Under the pieces are notes generated by a model. The model saw only the letters and a program-made list of their open reading frames with translations. It made no database searches and had not been told where the DNA came from. Shown piece after piece: positions 47,686-57,977 of a DNA stretch of 64,000 bases. Position numbers and translations under genes: made by a program. The DNA comes from Bifidobacteriaceae bacterium (lineage in GTDB: Bacteria > Actinomycetota > Actinomycetes > Actinomycetales > WQXJ01), in assembly GCA_031270825.1 (NCBI GenBank), contig JAISXH010000047.1:16364-80363 (forward strand), written 5' to 3'. Every line of letters starts with the position of its first letter. Position 1 is the first letter of the stretch.

Positions 47686-48573
47686 GTGGACTCACCTTCG
47701 CGGCCGGCTCCATTGCCTTCCGCCGATGCCGCCGCGCTGGCCTCCCGTCACGGCTTGCGCAAGCTCGGAGCGCGTCCCCGCCTGGGCGCCTACACCGCCT
47801 CGATCTGGCGGCGGCGCGACTTCACTTGGGAATTGGCCCGCTCGGACGCCTACGGCAAGAACCAGGGCTCATACCTGGGCCAGCTCTGGGGAGTCCTCAA
47901 GCCGTTGCTCCAGGTCGGCATCTTCTACATCGTGTTCGGCATCCTCATCCCCGGCGCCTCGCGGGGGGTGGAGGACTTCCTGTCCTACCTGGTGATCGGG
48001 ACCTTTCTGTTCGAGTTCATGGCCTCCGGGTTGAACAACGGCGGCCGCGCGATCGCCTCCAAGGTGAAACTGGTGCGGGCGTTGGAATTCCCGCGCGCGG
48101 TCCTGCCGATCTCGGTGACCCTGACGGAGATGATCATGATGTGGCCAGCCATGGCGATCATGCTGGTCATCGTCATGGTCAAAGGGCACCAGCCGACCTG
48201 GTCCTGGTTGCTGCTGGTCCCGGCGGTGGTCTTGGTCTACATGTTCGTTCTGGGCTGCGGCTTCTTCCTGGCCCGAGTGGTGTCCGCCACGCCGGACCTG
48301 GGCAACCTGGTGCCGATCTTCACCCAGCTGGCCCGCTACGTGGCCGGGGTCTTCTTCTCGCTCGAGGTGCTGGCCGCCGGCTTCGGAGCGCTCGGCCAAA
48401 TCGCCATCTACGAGCCGTTCGCGCTCTATCTGCGGCTCGCCCGCTCGGCCATTCTGACCGAAGTGCGGGCCGGCCCGCTCGACTGGGGCCTGGGGCTGGT
48501 CTACTCCCTGACGGCGCTGGTCGCGGGGTACGTCTTCTTCTGGCTGGCGGAGGCGCGCTATGGCCGAGACTGA
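47686..48573 (+). CDS. ABC-2 type permease, glycan export (Wzm/TagG-like)
   Basis: 295 residues from GTG 47686. A cytosolic N-terminus (YTASIWRRRDFTWELARSDAYGKNQGSYLGQLWGVLKPLL) is the amphipathic helix of polysaccharide-exporting ABC-2 permeases, followed by six predicted TM helices. It pairs with the ATPase whose start overlaps its end by 14 bp. The pair would export a lipid-linked glycan across the membrane. With glf next, galactofuranose-containing glycan is the best guess; teichoic-acid-like export is the alternative. Confidence 0.88.
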   Translation: MDSPSRPAPLPSADAAALASRHGLRKLGARPRLGAYTASIWRRRDFTWELARSDAYGKNQGSYLGQLWGVLKPLLQVGIFYIVFGILIPGASRGVEDFLSYLVIGTFLFEFMASGLNNGGRAIASKVKLVRALEFPRAVLPISVTLTEMIMMWPAMAIMLVIVMVKGHQPTWSWLLLVPAVVLVYMFVLGCGFFLARVVSATPDLGNLVPIFTQLARYVAGVFFSLEVLAAGFGALGQIAIYEPFALYLRLARSAILTEVRAGPLDWGLGLVYSLTALVAGYVFFWLAEARYGRD

Positions 48574-49537
48574 CGACATCGACTTCTCGCTCGACCAGGA
48601 GGCCTTCGCCGGCGACCTGCCGCCGCGCACCGGCGCCGGCGGACTGAGGCCGGGCCAACCCGACGGCATCGGCGTTCCGACCATGGTGGTTGACCAAGTC
48701 CACGTCTCCTATCGGGTGTTCGGCGGGCGCAAACTAGGCGCCTCGACCGGATACAAGCCGTCGTTGTACCGCCGGCTGTTCAACCGGGCGGCTGGCACCG
48801 TCGGATCGGTCAGCGAGGTCCATGCCGTCAGGGGCGTGTCCTTCGTGGCCCATGAGGGCGAGTCGATCGGCATCGTCGGGCGCAACGGCGCCGGCAAGAC
48901 CACCCTGCTGCGGGCGATCGCGGGGCTCATGCCCTATTCCGCCGGCGCGGTCTACGCTGGCGGCCAATGCGCGCTGCTGGGCGTCAACGCCGCCCTGCTG
49001 ACCGCCTTGACCGGCGAGCGCAACATCATGTTGGGGGGCCTGGCCCTGGGCCTGACCAGGGCACAGGTGCGCGAACGATTCGACTCGATCGTCGCCTTCG
49101 CGGACATCGGCGACTTCGTCCGCCTGCCCATGAACGCCTACTCCTCGGGCATGGCCTCCCGGCTCCGCTTCGCCATCTCGACCTCGAAGGTGCCGGACAT
49201 CCTGATGATCGACGAGGCCCTGTCGACTGGCGACGCCGAATTCCAGCGCCGCTCCCGCGACAAGATTCTCGAGGTCAAGGACCAAGCTGGAACTGTTTTT
49301 CTGGTGTCGCACTCGGCCAAAGCGGTCGAGGCCATGTGCGAGCGGGCGCTCTGGCTGGACAAGGGCGAACTGGTGATGGACGGGCCGGTCGGCGAGGTCA
49401 TGGCGGCCTACAAGGCCGGCGCCGTGCCACCGCCACGGCTCGGTTCCGCCGGAGGCGCCCCGGCCTGCCCTCCAGTCGCCGGCGGCCCGACACGCGCCGA
49501 GGCGGCCTCAGGCGCGGAAGCGGGCGGGCGTGACTGA
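48560..49537 (+). CDS. ABC transporter ATPase for glycan export (Wzt/TagH-like)
   Basis: 325 residues. An N-terminal extension of about 35 residues precedes the nucleotide-binding domain: MVVDQVHVSYRVFGG, Walker A GIVGRNGAGKTTLLRAI, the Q-loop region QCALLGVNAALL, signature YSSGMASRLRFAIS, Walker B ILMIDEALSTGDAEF, and the H-loop FLVSHSAKAVE. These features match Wzt/TagH/RfbB. The C-terminal Ala/Pro tail (after YKAGAVPPP) is short and lacks a Wzt carbohydrate-binding domain, so coupling to chain termination is not indicated. It overlaps both the permease and glf. Confidence 0.93.
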   Translation: MAETDDIDFSLDQEAFAGDLPPRTGAGGLRPGQPDGIGVPTMVVDQVHVSYRVFGGRKLGASTGYKPSLYRRLFNRAAGTVGSVSEVHAVRGVSFVAHEGESIGIVGRNGAGKTTLLRAIAGLMPYSAGAVYAGGQCALLGVNAALLTALTGERNIMLGGLALGLTRAQVRERFDSIVAFADIGDFVRLPMNAYSSGMASRLRFAISTSKVPDILMIDEALSTGDAEFQRRSRDKILEVKDQAGTVFLVSHSAKAVEAMCERALWLDKGELVMDGPVGEVMAAYKAGAVPPPRLGSAGGAPACPPVAGGPTRAEAASGAEAGGRD

Positions 49538-50837
49538 CCTGGTGGTGGTCGGCGCCGGACCTTTCGGGCTGACCGTGGCCCGCTTGATGGCCGAACGCGG
49601 CCGCCAGGTCACGGTGGTCGAGCGCCGCGACCACATTGGCGGCAACGCCTATTCCTCCCCCGATCCGGAAACCGGCATCGAGGTCCACAACTACGGCGCC
49701 CACATCTTCCACACCGCCAATGAGCAGGTGTGGCGGTTCCTCGGCCGCTTCACCGCCTGGACCGGCTACGAGCATCGTGTCTTCACCCGCCACCGCGGCG
49801 AGGTCTACCCCATGCCCATCAACCTGGGCACCATCAACCAGTTCTTCCGATCGGCCTTGTCGCCGGATCAGGCCCGCCAGTTGATCGCCCGCCAGACCGG
49901 CGCCGGCGCCGCCAAAGCTGCTGGAAGAGCGCCCACGGACGGCCAAGACGCGATCGACGGCGAGAACGCGGCCCAAGCGGCTGGCCGGGGGCGGGGCCGG
50001 GGTGACCGGACGGCATCGTCCACCGGTGAGAACGCGGCCGAGGCGGCCGGCCGGGGTCGGGGCGGCGGCGACCGGACGGCAACGTCCACCGGGTCGTTGC
50101 GAGACAAGGCCATCTCGCTGATCGGTCGGCCCCTGTACGAGGCCTTCATCGAGGGCTATACCGCCAAGCAATGGCAGACGGCGGCAGACCAACTGCCGGC
50201 CTCGACCATCAATCGGCTGCCGGTGCGCTACAGCTACGATTCGCGCTACTTCTCCGACCCGCGCCAGGGCCTGCCGGCCGACGGCTACGCGGCGCTGTGG
50301 GCGCGGTTGGCGGACCACCCGTCGGTCGAGGTGGTGTTGGGGCACGACTTCTTGGACCCCCTGCCCGATGCCGTCGGCGGGCTTTCCAAGGACGCCTGCG
50401 TGGGTCAGGTTCCGGTGGTCTTCACCGGTCCGATCGACCGCTACTTCGGCTACGCCGCCGGCCCGCTCGGCTGGCGGACCCTGGACTTCGACTGGGGCCA
50501 TCCCGCCACCGGCGACTTCCAGGGCTGCGCGGTCATGAACTACGCCGACCTGACCGAACCGTGGACGCGAATCATCGAGTTCCGCCACTTCCATCCGGAG
50601 CGCGATTATCCGTCCGACCAGACGGTCATCGCCCGCGAATTCTCCCGCCCGGCCGAGGTGGGCGACGAGCCCTACTACCCCATCAACCGGCCGGCAGATC
50701 GATCACGCCTGGAACGCTACCGCGAACTCGCCGCCGCCACCGGCGGGATCTGGTTTGGCGGCCGGCTGGGCCGCTATCAATACCTGGACATGGATATGGC
50801 GGTGGCGGCGGCGATCGCGCTCGTCGCGAAGCTTTAG
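49530..50837 (+). CDS. glf: UDP-galactopyranose mutase with a repeat-bearing insert
   Basis: Converts UDP-Galp to UDP-Galf using reduced FAD. 435 residues. FAD motif GAGPFGL at 8-14 and ERRDHIGGNAY at 31-41; the active-site region HNYGAHIFHT at 53-62; INQFF at 102-106; SLIGRPLYEAFIEGYTAKQW at 196-215; RLPVRYSYDSRYF and the conserved C-terminal LGRYQYLDMD. Between residues about 124 and 189, where relatives have a short linker, it carries a Gly/Ala/Arg-rich insert containing two 22-residue copies. The insert does not break the frame or any conserved motif. Confidence 0.93.
   Translation: MTDLVVVGAGPFGLTVARLMAERGRQVTVVERRDHIGGNAYSSPDPETGIEVHNYGAHIFHTANEQVWRFLGRFTAWTGYEHRVFTRHRGEVYPMPINLGTINQFFRSALSPDQARQLIARQTGAGAAKAAGRAPTDGQDAIDGENAAQAAGRGRGRGDRTASSTGENAAEAAGRGRGGGDRTATSTGSLRDKAISLIGRPLYEAFIEGYTAKQWQTAADQLPASTINRLPVRYSYDSRYFSDPRQGLPADGYAALWARLADHPSVEVVLGHDFLDPLPDAVGGLSKDACVGQVPVVFTGPIDRYFGYAAGPLGWRTLDFDWGHPATGDFQGCAVMNYADLTEPWTRIIEFRHFHPERDYPSDQTVIAREFSRPAEVGDEPYYPINRPADRSRLERYRELAAATGGIWFGGRLGRYQYLDMDMAVAAAIALVAKL
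49959..50090 (+). repeat. Two 66-bp direct repeats inside glf
   Basis: 49959-50024 and 50025-50090 each encode GENAA(Q/E)AAGRGRG(R/G)GDRTA(S/T)ST. The unit is a multiple of three, so the duplication is in frame. Synonymous and non-synonymous differences show it is not the most recent event. Confidence 0.9.
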
Positions 50838-50910
50838 CCAGCGTGGCTGGCGCGGCGATGCCAGCTCAGCGCCGCTAGGCTTAGATCACCGCGGAAAGGA
50901 TACACAGCGC

Positions 50911-51150
50911 ATGATTCGGTTAACGGTGGAAGCCCCAGGCTGGCGCGAGGTCTACGAAGGCTCCGGCGCCAAAGAAGTCGGCGAGCAGATCATCACGAAG
51001 CACGGCCCGACACGAAGTCCAGTGCCGTGGGAAGACCAAATGGACGACGGCTGGGTGTTTCCCCGGTTTGTCATCACGGAAGAGCTCCAGACCTGGGCGG
51101 CCGAGGCCGCCGGGGTGGGCCTCCAACAGGTCCGGATCGAAGACATCTGA
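50911..51150 (+). CDS. Small protein of unknown function
   Basis: 79 residues from ATG 50911, preceded by GGAAAGGA (spacing about 11). Sequence features: MIRLTVEAPGWREVYEGSG, an acidic middle, and a C-terminal QTWAAEAAGVGLQQVRIEDI helix-strand. There are no cysteines, TM or signal peptide. The size and strand-helix pattern suggest a compact alpha/beta protein, possibly a regulator or toxin-antitoxin-like component, but no family is recognised. A TAGGCT -10-like hexamer lies at 50876, the same sequence as upstream of the unknown gene at 36175. Confidence 0.6.
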   Translation: MIRLTVEAPGWREVYEGSGAKEVGEQIITKHGPTRSPVPWEDQMDDGWVFPRFVITEELQTWAAEAAGVGLQQVRIEDI

Positions 51151-51274
51151 CGGTCGTCCGACGGTCATCTGACGGTCTGCCGGTGCGTGAACCGGCGGTG
51201 TAAAACAGTCTTGCGTCGGATCGTTGCTGTGTCGCAAGACAAGAGGTCGTTGGGCCGTCTACGATAGTTTTCAC

Positions 51275-51530
51275 GATTTCAACCTCCCCCGCGCAACAGG
51301 CCCCAAGATCAAGAATCCTGAGTGGGAATACCTAGGCCGTGGGTAGCGTTGACAATGACGCCAGCCCGGTGGCGGGCTAACCTGGCTGGCACGGTCGGTC
51401 CTGCCGGGGCGGGTGGGGCCGACCACTCTAGGCCCCTCGAGTATTGCCGCCATTTTGGCGCCGCAGCTCGGGCCCTAGAGGGGCGGCCCCCGCCGGGGCG
51501 GGCGGGGGCCGCTGTTCAATCTCTTCTCTT
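51275..51530 (+). ncRNA. Candidate structured RNA or leader ending in a strong hairpin
   Basis: A promoter-like pair (AAGACA, 18 nt, TACGAT ending about 51267) precedes 250 noncoding bases rich in GC stems, which finish in the 12-bp hairpin at 51483-51512 followed by a pyrimidine-rich tract. No frame in it has a ribosome site. It could be an independent small RNA, or the 3' end of the transcript from 50911. The boundaries are approximate and no known RNA family was recognised. Confidence 0.3.
51483..51512 (+). terminator. 12-bp GC hairpin followed by a T-rich tract
   Basis: GCGGCCCCCGCC (51483-51494) pairs perfectly with GGCGGGGGCCGC (51501-51512) around a 6-nt loop, followed by TGTTCAATCTCTTCTCTT. 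This is the best intrinsic-terminator candidate in the window. Position: about 330 bp after the small gene and 100 bp before yibE/F. Confidence 0.75.
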
Positions 51531-51610
51531 GTGCTCCTTATGGCCGCCTCGCGGCCGTCGCGCTGCGCGCCTCAGGCGGTCTGAGCGGTCGCGGCCCTAG
51601 CATTCAGTTC

Positions 51611-52867
51611 ATGCACCTGCACCGCCCAGCGCCCGGCGCCAGCCCCTCACCACGGTCGGTGCGACTGGTCTTGGGTGTGATCATGGGCGCGCTGGTGGCG
51701 GCGACAGGGGCCGGCCTCGCTTGGCTGTGGCCGGACCGAGGCGCCCTGCCGGAGCGGATAGCGTATCTGGACCAGACGGCATCGTGGGCTTACGGCACGG
51801 TCGTGAAAATCGACCCGGAGCCGGAGCCGATGGGCCAGAACGGCGAGGTGGCCGCCGTCTTCGTCACCCTGCCCGGCGAATCCGAGCCCCAGCCGATCCA
51901 CCTCAGCCCGGAGGTGCCGGCCGAGGACTTCTCCCTGGGCGACCGCGTCAAGTTGATGCGCCTGCCAGCCGCCGAAGAGACCGGCTCGCCCTATGTTTTC
52001 GCCGACTTCGTGCGGTCCGGACCCTTGATCCTGATGGCGGTGCTGTTCGCGGCGGCGGTCTTCGCGGTGGCGCGGTGGAAGGGCCTGGCGGCCATCGCCG
52101 GCCTGGTCCTGTCTTTGCTGGTGGTCTGGCAGTTCCTGCTGCCGGCGCTGATCACGGGCAAGAACCCGCTGCTGGCCGGGCTGGTGACCTCGAGCGCCAT
52201 CATGTTCATCGTGGTCTACCTGGCCCACGGCATCTCGGTCAAGACGACCACCGCGTTGCTGGGCACTTTCGCGGGCGTGGCCGTGGTCGCGGGGCTGGCC
52301 TGGTGGGCCATCCCGGCCACCCATTTGACCCCGCGCACCCACGAGGGCATGAGCCAGATGGCCTACATCGCGCCCGCCGTGGACCTGCGCGGCGTGCTGC
52401 TGTGCGGAATGGTCTTGGCCGGCGTGGGGGTACTCAACGACGTCACGATCACCCAGGCGTCGGCCGTTTGGGAGCTGCGCGGGGCCGAACCCGCCGCCAG
52501 TCGGCGCCGGCTCTTTGTCCGCGGCATGCGAATTGGCCGCGATCACATCGCTTCGACGGTCTACACCATCGCCTTCGCGTACGTCGGCACCGCCCTGGCG
52601 TTGTTGGTCTTGGTCAATCTCTATGATCATTCGCCCGCCGACGTCTTGACCTTCGAAGAAGTCGCCGAGGAACTGGTCCGCACGCTGGTCGCCTCGATCG
52701 GGTTGGTCCTGGCGATCCCTCTGACCACGGCCATCGGCGCGGCCCTGGCCGCGCCGCCGACCCCCGATCAGTCCCCCACGACGGACGGTGCCGTGCCCAC
52801 CGCCGTCGCCTCCGTCAGCGCCGACCCGACGGACTCGGACCGAGAACCGACCGATCACGATCAGTAG
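51611..52867 (+). CDS. YibE/F family integral membrane protein
   Basis: 418 residues from ATG 51611. An N-terminal TM (about 17-37) is followed by a small extracellular beta domain (ASWAYGTVVKID...GDRVKLMRLP) and about seven TM helices, with the conserved APAVDLRGVLLCGMVLAGVGVLNDVTITQASAVWEL core and the RIGRDHIASTVYTIAFAYVG segment typical of YibE/F. The C-terminal tail is Pro/Thr/Asp-rich. Biochemical function unknown; a transport role is usually assumed. It is convergent with nrdF, with a REP-like unit in the 35-bp gap. Confidence 0.9.
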   Translation: MHLHRPAPGASPSPRSVRLVLGVIMGALVAATGAGLAWLWPDRGALPERIAYLDQTASWAYGTVVKIDPEPEPMGQNGEVAAVFVTLPGESEPQPIHLSPEVPAEDFSLGDRVKLMRLPAAEETGSPYVFADFVRSGPLILMAVLFAAAVFAVARWKGLAAIAGLVLSLLVVWQFLLPALITGKNPLLAGLVTSSAIMFIVVYLAHGISVKTTTALLGTFAGVAVVAGLAWWAIPATHLTPRTHEGMSQMAYIAPAVDLRGVLLCGMVLAGVGVLNDVTITQASAVWELRGAEPAASRRRLFVRGMRIGRDHIASTVYTIAFAYVGTALALLVLVNLYDHSPADVLTFEEVAEELVRTLVASIGLVLAIPLTTAIGAALAAPPTPDQSPTTDGAVPTAVASVSADPTDSDREPTDHDQ

Positions 52868-52868
52868 G

Positions 52869-52890
52869 CACAATCACCGTCCCCTTGCGT
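52869..52890 (-). repeat. REP-like unit between yibE/F and nrdF
   Basis: CAATCACCGTCCCCTTGCGT preceded by CA: the same sequence as the palindrome arm at 13039-13064, 40 kb away. In both places the unit is followed by a G-rich run and GGTTAG, immediately before the stop of a minus-strand gene. Confidence 0.85.
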
Positions 52891-52902
52891 GGTGGGGAGG
52901 GG

Positions 52903-53997
<1,095 letters not shown>

Positions 53998-56166
53998 CTA
54001 CAGCGCGCATGACACACAGCCTTCGACTTGCGTCCCTTCGAGCGCTTCCTGGCGCAGCCGGACATAGTAGATGGTCTTGATTCCCTTGCTCCAGGCGTAG
54101 ATCTGCGCCCGGTTGATATCTCGGGTGGTCGCGTCGGCGGGAAAGAACAGCGTTAGAGACAGGCCTTGGTCGACATGTCGGCTGGCGGCCGCATAAGTGT
54201 CGATGATCTTCTCCGGGCCAATCGCGTAGGCGTCTTCGAAATACTCCAGATTGGATTGGTCCATATGCGGCGCCGGGTAGTAGACACGCCCGATCTTCCC
54301 CTCTTTGCGGATCTCGACCCGGGCGGCGATCGGGTGGATCGAGGCGGTCGAGTTGTTGATGTAGGAGATCGACCCAGTCGGCGGGACGGCCTGCAGATAG
54401 GCGTTGAACAGGCCGTGCTTGACCACCGCCGCACGCAGGTCGAGCCAGTCTTGGCGCGACGGCGGCCGCCAACCACTGGCCGCCACCAGTTCGTTCACCC
54501 GAGGGGTCGTGGGGACGCCCTGGGCGGGATCCTCCACGTAGCGGTCGAAGAACCGGCCGCTGGCGTAACTCGAGTCAGCGAAGCCCTCGAAGGTTTGGCC
54601 GCGCTCTTGCGCCAGTCGGTTCGAGGCCCGCAGGGCGTGGTAGGCGATGGTGGCGAAGTAGACGTCGGTGAAGTCGAGGGCCTCCGGCGAGCCGTAGTGG
54701 ATACGCTCCCGACCCAAGAAGCCGTGGAGGTTCATTTGCCCCAGTCCGATGGCGTGCGAGGCCTGGTTGCCCCGCTCCACCGACGGCACCGACCCGACTT
54801 GGGCGGATTCCGAAACGGCTGTGAGCGCCCGCACGGCGATTTCGACGGTCCGTCCCAGGTCCGGCGAATCGACCGCCGCCGCGATGTTCAGCGAACCCAG
54901 ATTGCAGCAGATGTCCTTGCCGACCTCGCTATAGGAAAGGTCCTCGTTATAGCTCGAAGGCGTCGAGATCTGCAGGATCTCCGAGCATAGATTGGAATGC
55001 GTGATCCGCCCCGCCAGCGGATTCGCGCGCGTCGCGGTGTCTTCGAAGAGCAGATATGGATATCCAGACTCGAACTGGATCTCAGCCAGAGTCTGGAAGA
55101 AGCCGCGAGCGTCGATCTCAGTCTTCCGGATACGCGGATCGGCCACCATCTGGTCGTAGTGCTCGGTGATTCCGACATCTGCGAACGCTTTGCCGTAGAC
55201 CCGCTCCACATCATAGGGAGAGAACAGGCTCATGGGTCGGCCGGCCTTGGCCAGCTGGAACGTGATGTCCGGCACCACGACGCCCAAGGAGAGCGTCTTG
55301 ATCCTGATCTTCTCATCGGCGTTTTCCCGCTTGGTGTCCAAGAAGCGCATGATGTCGGGATGATGCGCGGACAGGTAGACGGCCCCGGCGCCTTGGCGGG
55401 CGCCGAGCTGGTTGGCATAGGAGAACGAGTCCTCCAGCAGCTTCATAATCGGCACCACGCCAGATGACTGATTCTCGATCTTCTTGATCGGAGCCCCGGC
55501 TTCGCGCACGTTGGACAGTAGAAGCGAGACCCCGCCGCCGCGTTTGGAGAGTTGCAGCGCGGCGTTGACACCGCGCGAGATCGACTCCATGGTGTCCTCC
55601 ACGCGGATCAGGAAGCAGGAGACCGATTCGCCACGCTGCTTCTTGCCGGCGTTCAGGAACGTGGGTGTGGCCGGCTGGAACCGGCCGGCCACGATCTCTT
55701 CGACCAGCCCCCGCGCCAGCGCCTCGTCGCCGCCCGCCAGAGTCAGCGCGACCAGGCAGACCCGATCCTCGAAGCCCTCCAAGTAGCGCTTCCCGTCAAA
55801 AGTCTTCAGCGCGTAGGACTGGTAGAACTTGTATGCCCCCATAAAGGTGGCGAAGCGGAATTGATAGCCGGCGGCCTGGTCGAATAGCTCTTCGACGAAT
55901 TCAGGACGGTAGGGCTCGAACACCTCCGCCTCGTAATATTCGTTGGACACCAAGAAGCGCAGCTTGTCCTCCAACGACCCGAATTCCACGGTGTTTGGCA
56001 AGACATGTTGGCGGAAGTATTCGCGCACGGCGGCGCGGTCCGCCTCGAACTGAATTCGGCCGTCGGCGCCATAGATGTTCAACATGGCGTTGAGAGAGCG
56101 GTAGTCAACGATTGACTCACCGGCCGCTCCAGCAATCGGCGGCACTTCAAGCACTTGCCCGGTCAT
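53998..56166 (-). CDS. nrdE: Class Ib ribonucleotide reductase, alpha subunit
   Basis: 722 residues. ATG 56166 overlaps the nrdI stop (ATGA). It reduces ribonucleoside diphosphates. Catalytic residues: first redox Cys in ESVSCFLI, the NLCSEI thiyl-radical Cys, second redox Cys in [10 protein letters not shown], the radical-transfer tyrosines in [11 protein letters not shown], and the C-terminal GCVSCAL pair that is re-reduced by NrdH. The short N-terminus without an ATP-cone identifies class Ib rather than Ia. All motifs are intact. Confidence 0.97.
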   Translation of the reverse strand: MTGQVLEVPPIAGAAGESIVDYRSLNAMLNIYGADGRIQFEADRAAVREYFRQHVLPNTVEFGSLEDKLRFLVSNEYYEAEVFEPYRPEFVEELFDQAAGYQFRFATFMGAYKFYQSYALKTFDGKRYLEGFEDRVCLVALTLAGGDEALARGLVEEIVAGRFQPATPTFLNAGKKQRGESVSCFLIRVEDTMESISRGVNAALQLSKRGGGVSLLLSNVREAGAPIKKIENQSSGVVPIMKLLEDSFSYANQLGARQGAGAVYLSAHHPDIMRFLDTKRENADEKIRIKTLSLGVVVPDITFQLAKAGRPMSLFSPYDVERVYGKAFADVGITEHYDQMVADPRIRKTEIDARGFFQTLAEIQFESGYPYLLFEDTATRANPLAGRITHSNLCSEILQISTPSSYNEDLSYSEVGKDICCNLGSLNIAAAVDSPDLGRTVEIAVRALTAVSESAQVGSVPSVERGNQASHAIGLGQMNLHGFLGRERIHYGSPEALDFTDVYFATIAYHALRASNRLAQERGQTFEGFADSSYASGRFFDRYVEDPAQGVPTTPRVNELVAASGWRPPSRQDWLDLRAAVVKHGLFNAYLQAVPPTGSISYINNSTASIHPIAARVEIRKEGKIGRVYYPAPHMDQSNLEYFEDAYAIGPEKIIDTYAAASRHVDQGLSLTLFFPADATTRDINRAQIYAWSKGIKTIYYVRLRQEALEGTQVEGCVSCAL

Positions 56167-56744
56167 TGTTCCCCCCACCATTTGGTCAATCCTTCGCGCA
56201 CCCGCTCCACATCCGCGGGCGTGCCCATCAATTCGAACTTGGCCAGGCACGGCACCTGGCACTTGGCCGCGATGATGTCTCCAGCCAGGCCGTAGGCGGC
56301 CCCGAAGTTGGTGTTTCCGGCCGCGACCACCCCCCGCAACGCGGCGCGGTTGCCGGGTTCGTTCAGAAACCGAATGACCTGCGGCGGGACGGCGGTGCGC
56401 TCCTGGCCGCCACCGTAGGTCGGCACGATCAGCACAAACGGACCGGTCGCGGTCAGGCCCGGATCGTCGGCGGCGGCCCCGGGCCGGCGGTGCAACGGGA
56501 CGCGCTCCACCGGCCAGCCCAGTTTCGCCACGAAACGCGCGGTGTTGCCGGAAGCCGAGGAGAAGTAGACGATGCCGAGTGGGCGCCCCCGGCTGTCCTG
56601 TGGCGCCGGTCGCCCGGCCGCTTCGGGCGGCGTTCCCTCCTCGGCTAGACGCAGCTCGCAGGCGCGCCACCGTTGCGACGCTCTTGGCGCCTGCGCCAAC
56701 AGGGCGTCTCCGCGGGCGCGGTCCCTCGGGACGACTGGAATCAT
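56163..56744 (-). CDS. nrdI: NrdI flavodoxin-like protein with an N-terminal extension
   Basis: Delivers oxidant to assemble the dimanganese-tyrosyl cofactor of NrdF. About 193 residues from ATG 56744; the family norm is 130-150. The flavodoxin core begins [16 protein letters not shown] and includes [25 protein letters not shown] and [17 protein letters not shown], the FMN-binding loops. About 55 extra residues at the N-terminus, Arg/Ala-rich, precede it. The frame extends further to 56810 into nrdH, but there is no ribosome site there. A start nearer the core is possible only at non-canonical positions. Confidence 0.9.
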   Translation of the reverse strand: MIPVVPRDRARGDALLAQAPRASQRWRACELRLAEEGTPPEAAGRPAPQDSRGRPLGIVYFSSASGNTARFVAKLGWPVERVPLHRRPGAAADDPGLTATGPFVLIVPTYGGGQERTAVPPQVIRFLNEPGNRAALRGVVAAGNTNFGAAYGLAGDIIAAKCQVPCLAKFELMGTPADVERVREGLTKWWGEQ

Positions 56745-56772
56745 CTGCACAGCTTCTTTGTCTTGGGGCCGG

Positions 56773-57063
56773 TCAGGCGGCTTGGCGGACGGAAGCCGCT
56801 TGGGCGGCATCGGCGGCGTCGTGTTCGGCGGCTTCCACCAAGGCGGCCACGGCGGCGATGCGATCGGGCCGGTAGCCGGACCAGTGCTGGCCGCCGGCCA
56901 CCACCACCGGGGCCTGGCGGTGACCCAGCGCGACCACTTCCGCCAGGGCCTGATCGTCGCGGCTGAGATCGATCAAGTCGTATTCGATCTGGGCCCGGTC
57001 CAAGGCGCGTTGGGTGGCGTGGCACTGCGGGCAGGCCGGCTTGGAATAGACGGTGACGGTCAC
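56773..57063 (-). CDS. nrdH: NrdH glutaredoxin-like redoxin
   Basis: 96 residues from GTG 57063 with GGAGG 8 nt upstream. It reduces NrdE using electrons from thioredoxin reductase. The active site CPQC lies at 11-14, then [16 protein letters not shown] (cis-Pro) and [10 protein letters not shown], the NrdH-type C-terminal signature. The tail of about 20 Ala-rich residues is longer than usual. It heads nrdHIEF. Confidence 0.95.
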   Translation of the reverse strand: MTVTVYSKPACPQCHATQRALDRAQIEYDLIDLSRDDQALAEVVALGHRQAPVVVAGGQHWSGYRPDRIAAVAALVEAAEHDAADAAQAASVRQAA

Positions 57064-57242
57064 GGCGGGTACCTCCGAGGGTCTTCGTGGGCGCTAGCCC
57101 AAAGTGTGGAGTCGGGTCATGGCGACAAGTCAAGGCGTCAAGTCATGGCGCCAGGCTTGAGGCGGGCACCCGGCCGACCGCTGCTCGCGGCCTTCAGTCT
57201 GCCCGCCTGCCGCTCTTTCGAGCGACCGGCAATGCAGACACG
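57064..57242 (-). other. nrdHIEF leader region
   Basis: Noncoding sequence between nrdH and the candidate NrdR boxes. It contains a short imperfect direct repeat (GTCATGGCG at 57118 and 57142). No further feature. Confidence 0.35.
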
Positions 57243-57289
57243 CTACTACATCTTGTGGCCGATTCCGGCGACGCCACAACATAGGGTCC
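57243..57289 (-). promoter_or_regulatory. Candidate tandem NrdR boxes upstream of nrdHIEF
   Basis: CTACTACATCTTGTGG (57243-57258) and CCACAACATAGGGTCC (57274-57289) match the NrdR consensus acaCwAtATaTwGtgt at 11 and 10 of 16 positions. Their starts are 31 bp apart, exactly the three-helical-turn spacing typical of NrdR box pairs. They lie 180-226 bp before nrdH. NrdR repression by dATP would fit, but the matches are imperfect. Confidence 0.5.
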
Positions 57290-57382
57290 AAAATGAGACG
57301 AAAGTCCGCCTACGCCGCGCCTGCTCGGCCGGGTTTCCCCTGAACGTCACTTGTCGGCGGCTTCAGCCGGTAAGGTTGCGCC

Positions 57383-57907
57383 GTGAGCCAAGACTCGAGC
57401 CAAGATGTCAGCCCGGACCCAAGCCCGCAAATGCGGCGTCATGACCGCGAGATCGCCGAGCCATCCGAGATCGATGCCATCCTCGGCCGCTGCGAGATCG
57501 GCCGGCTGGGACTCTGGTCGCGCGACGAGCCCTATGTGCTGCCGCTGCACTTCGCGCACATCCGCTCGGAGCAGGGCCTCGAGATCTACTTTCACGGCAG
57601 CGCCGAGGGCAGGAAGATCGAGGCGATCGGCCAGGGCGTGCGGGCATGTTTCGAGGCCGACCGCCGCATCGCTCTGATCGACCACGCCAAAGCGTGCCGC
57701 ATCGGCGCGGCCTTCGAGTCGATCATCGGCTGGGGCGACCTCACGATCTGCCACGACCCGGCCGCGGCCTACCGCGGACTGGCGGCCCTGTTGGAGAAGT
57801 ACACCCCTGGGCGCTCGGGCGAACTGATGGAGCGAGACGTCAAGTTGGTGACCGTGCTCCGCCTGGTCCTGGACCAGGTGACCGCCAAACAGCGGCTCGA
57901 CGGCTGA
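57383..57907 (+). CDS. Pyridoxamine 5'-phosphate oxidase-like flavin-binding protein
   Basis: 174 residues from GTG 57383. A Ser/Pro/Asp-rich start leads into the split-barrel fold: ILGRCEIGRLGLWSRDEPYVLPLHFA, a strand with LEIYFHGSAEGRKIEAI, VRACFEAD, and the end ESIIGWGDLTIC. These are NimA/PNPOx-like FMN-binding proteins. Reductase or haem-related activity cannot be told from sequence. Divergent from nrdHIEF and convergent with the HTH gene. Confidence 0.85.
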   Translation: MSQDSSQDVSPDPSPQMRRHDREIAEPSEIDAILGRCEIGRLGLWSRDEPYVLPLHFAHIRSEQGLEIYFHGSAEGRKIEAIGQGVRACFEADRRIALIDHAKACRIGAAFESIIGWGDLTICHDPAAAYRGLAALLEKYTPGRSGELMERDVKLVTVLRLVLDQVTAKQRLDG

Positions 57908-57977
57908 CCACCCAGACGACACGCGCAAGCGCGGCGCGGCGGACGGCATCGGCGGCCGGGGAAACCGGGGGGCGGCG

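Noticed and set aside
51275..51530. 6C RNA, cobalamin riboswitch or 6S RNA
   Set aside because: C-rich segments exist, but neither the two C6 loops of 6C RNA nor a cobalamin-box or 6S bubble could be placed.
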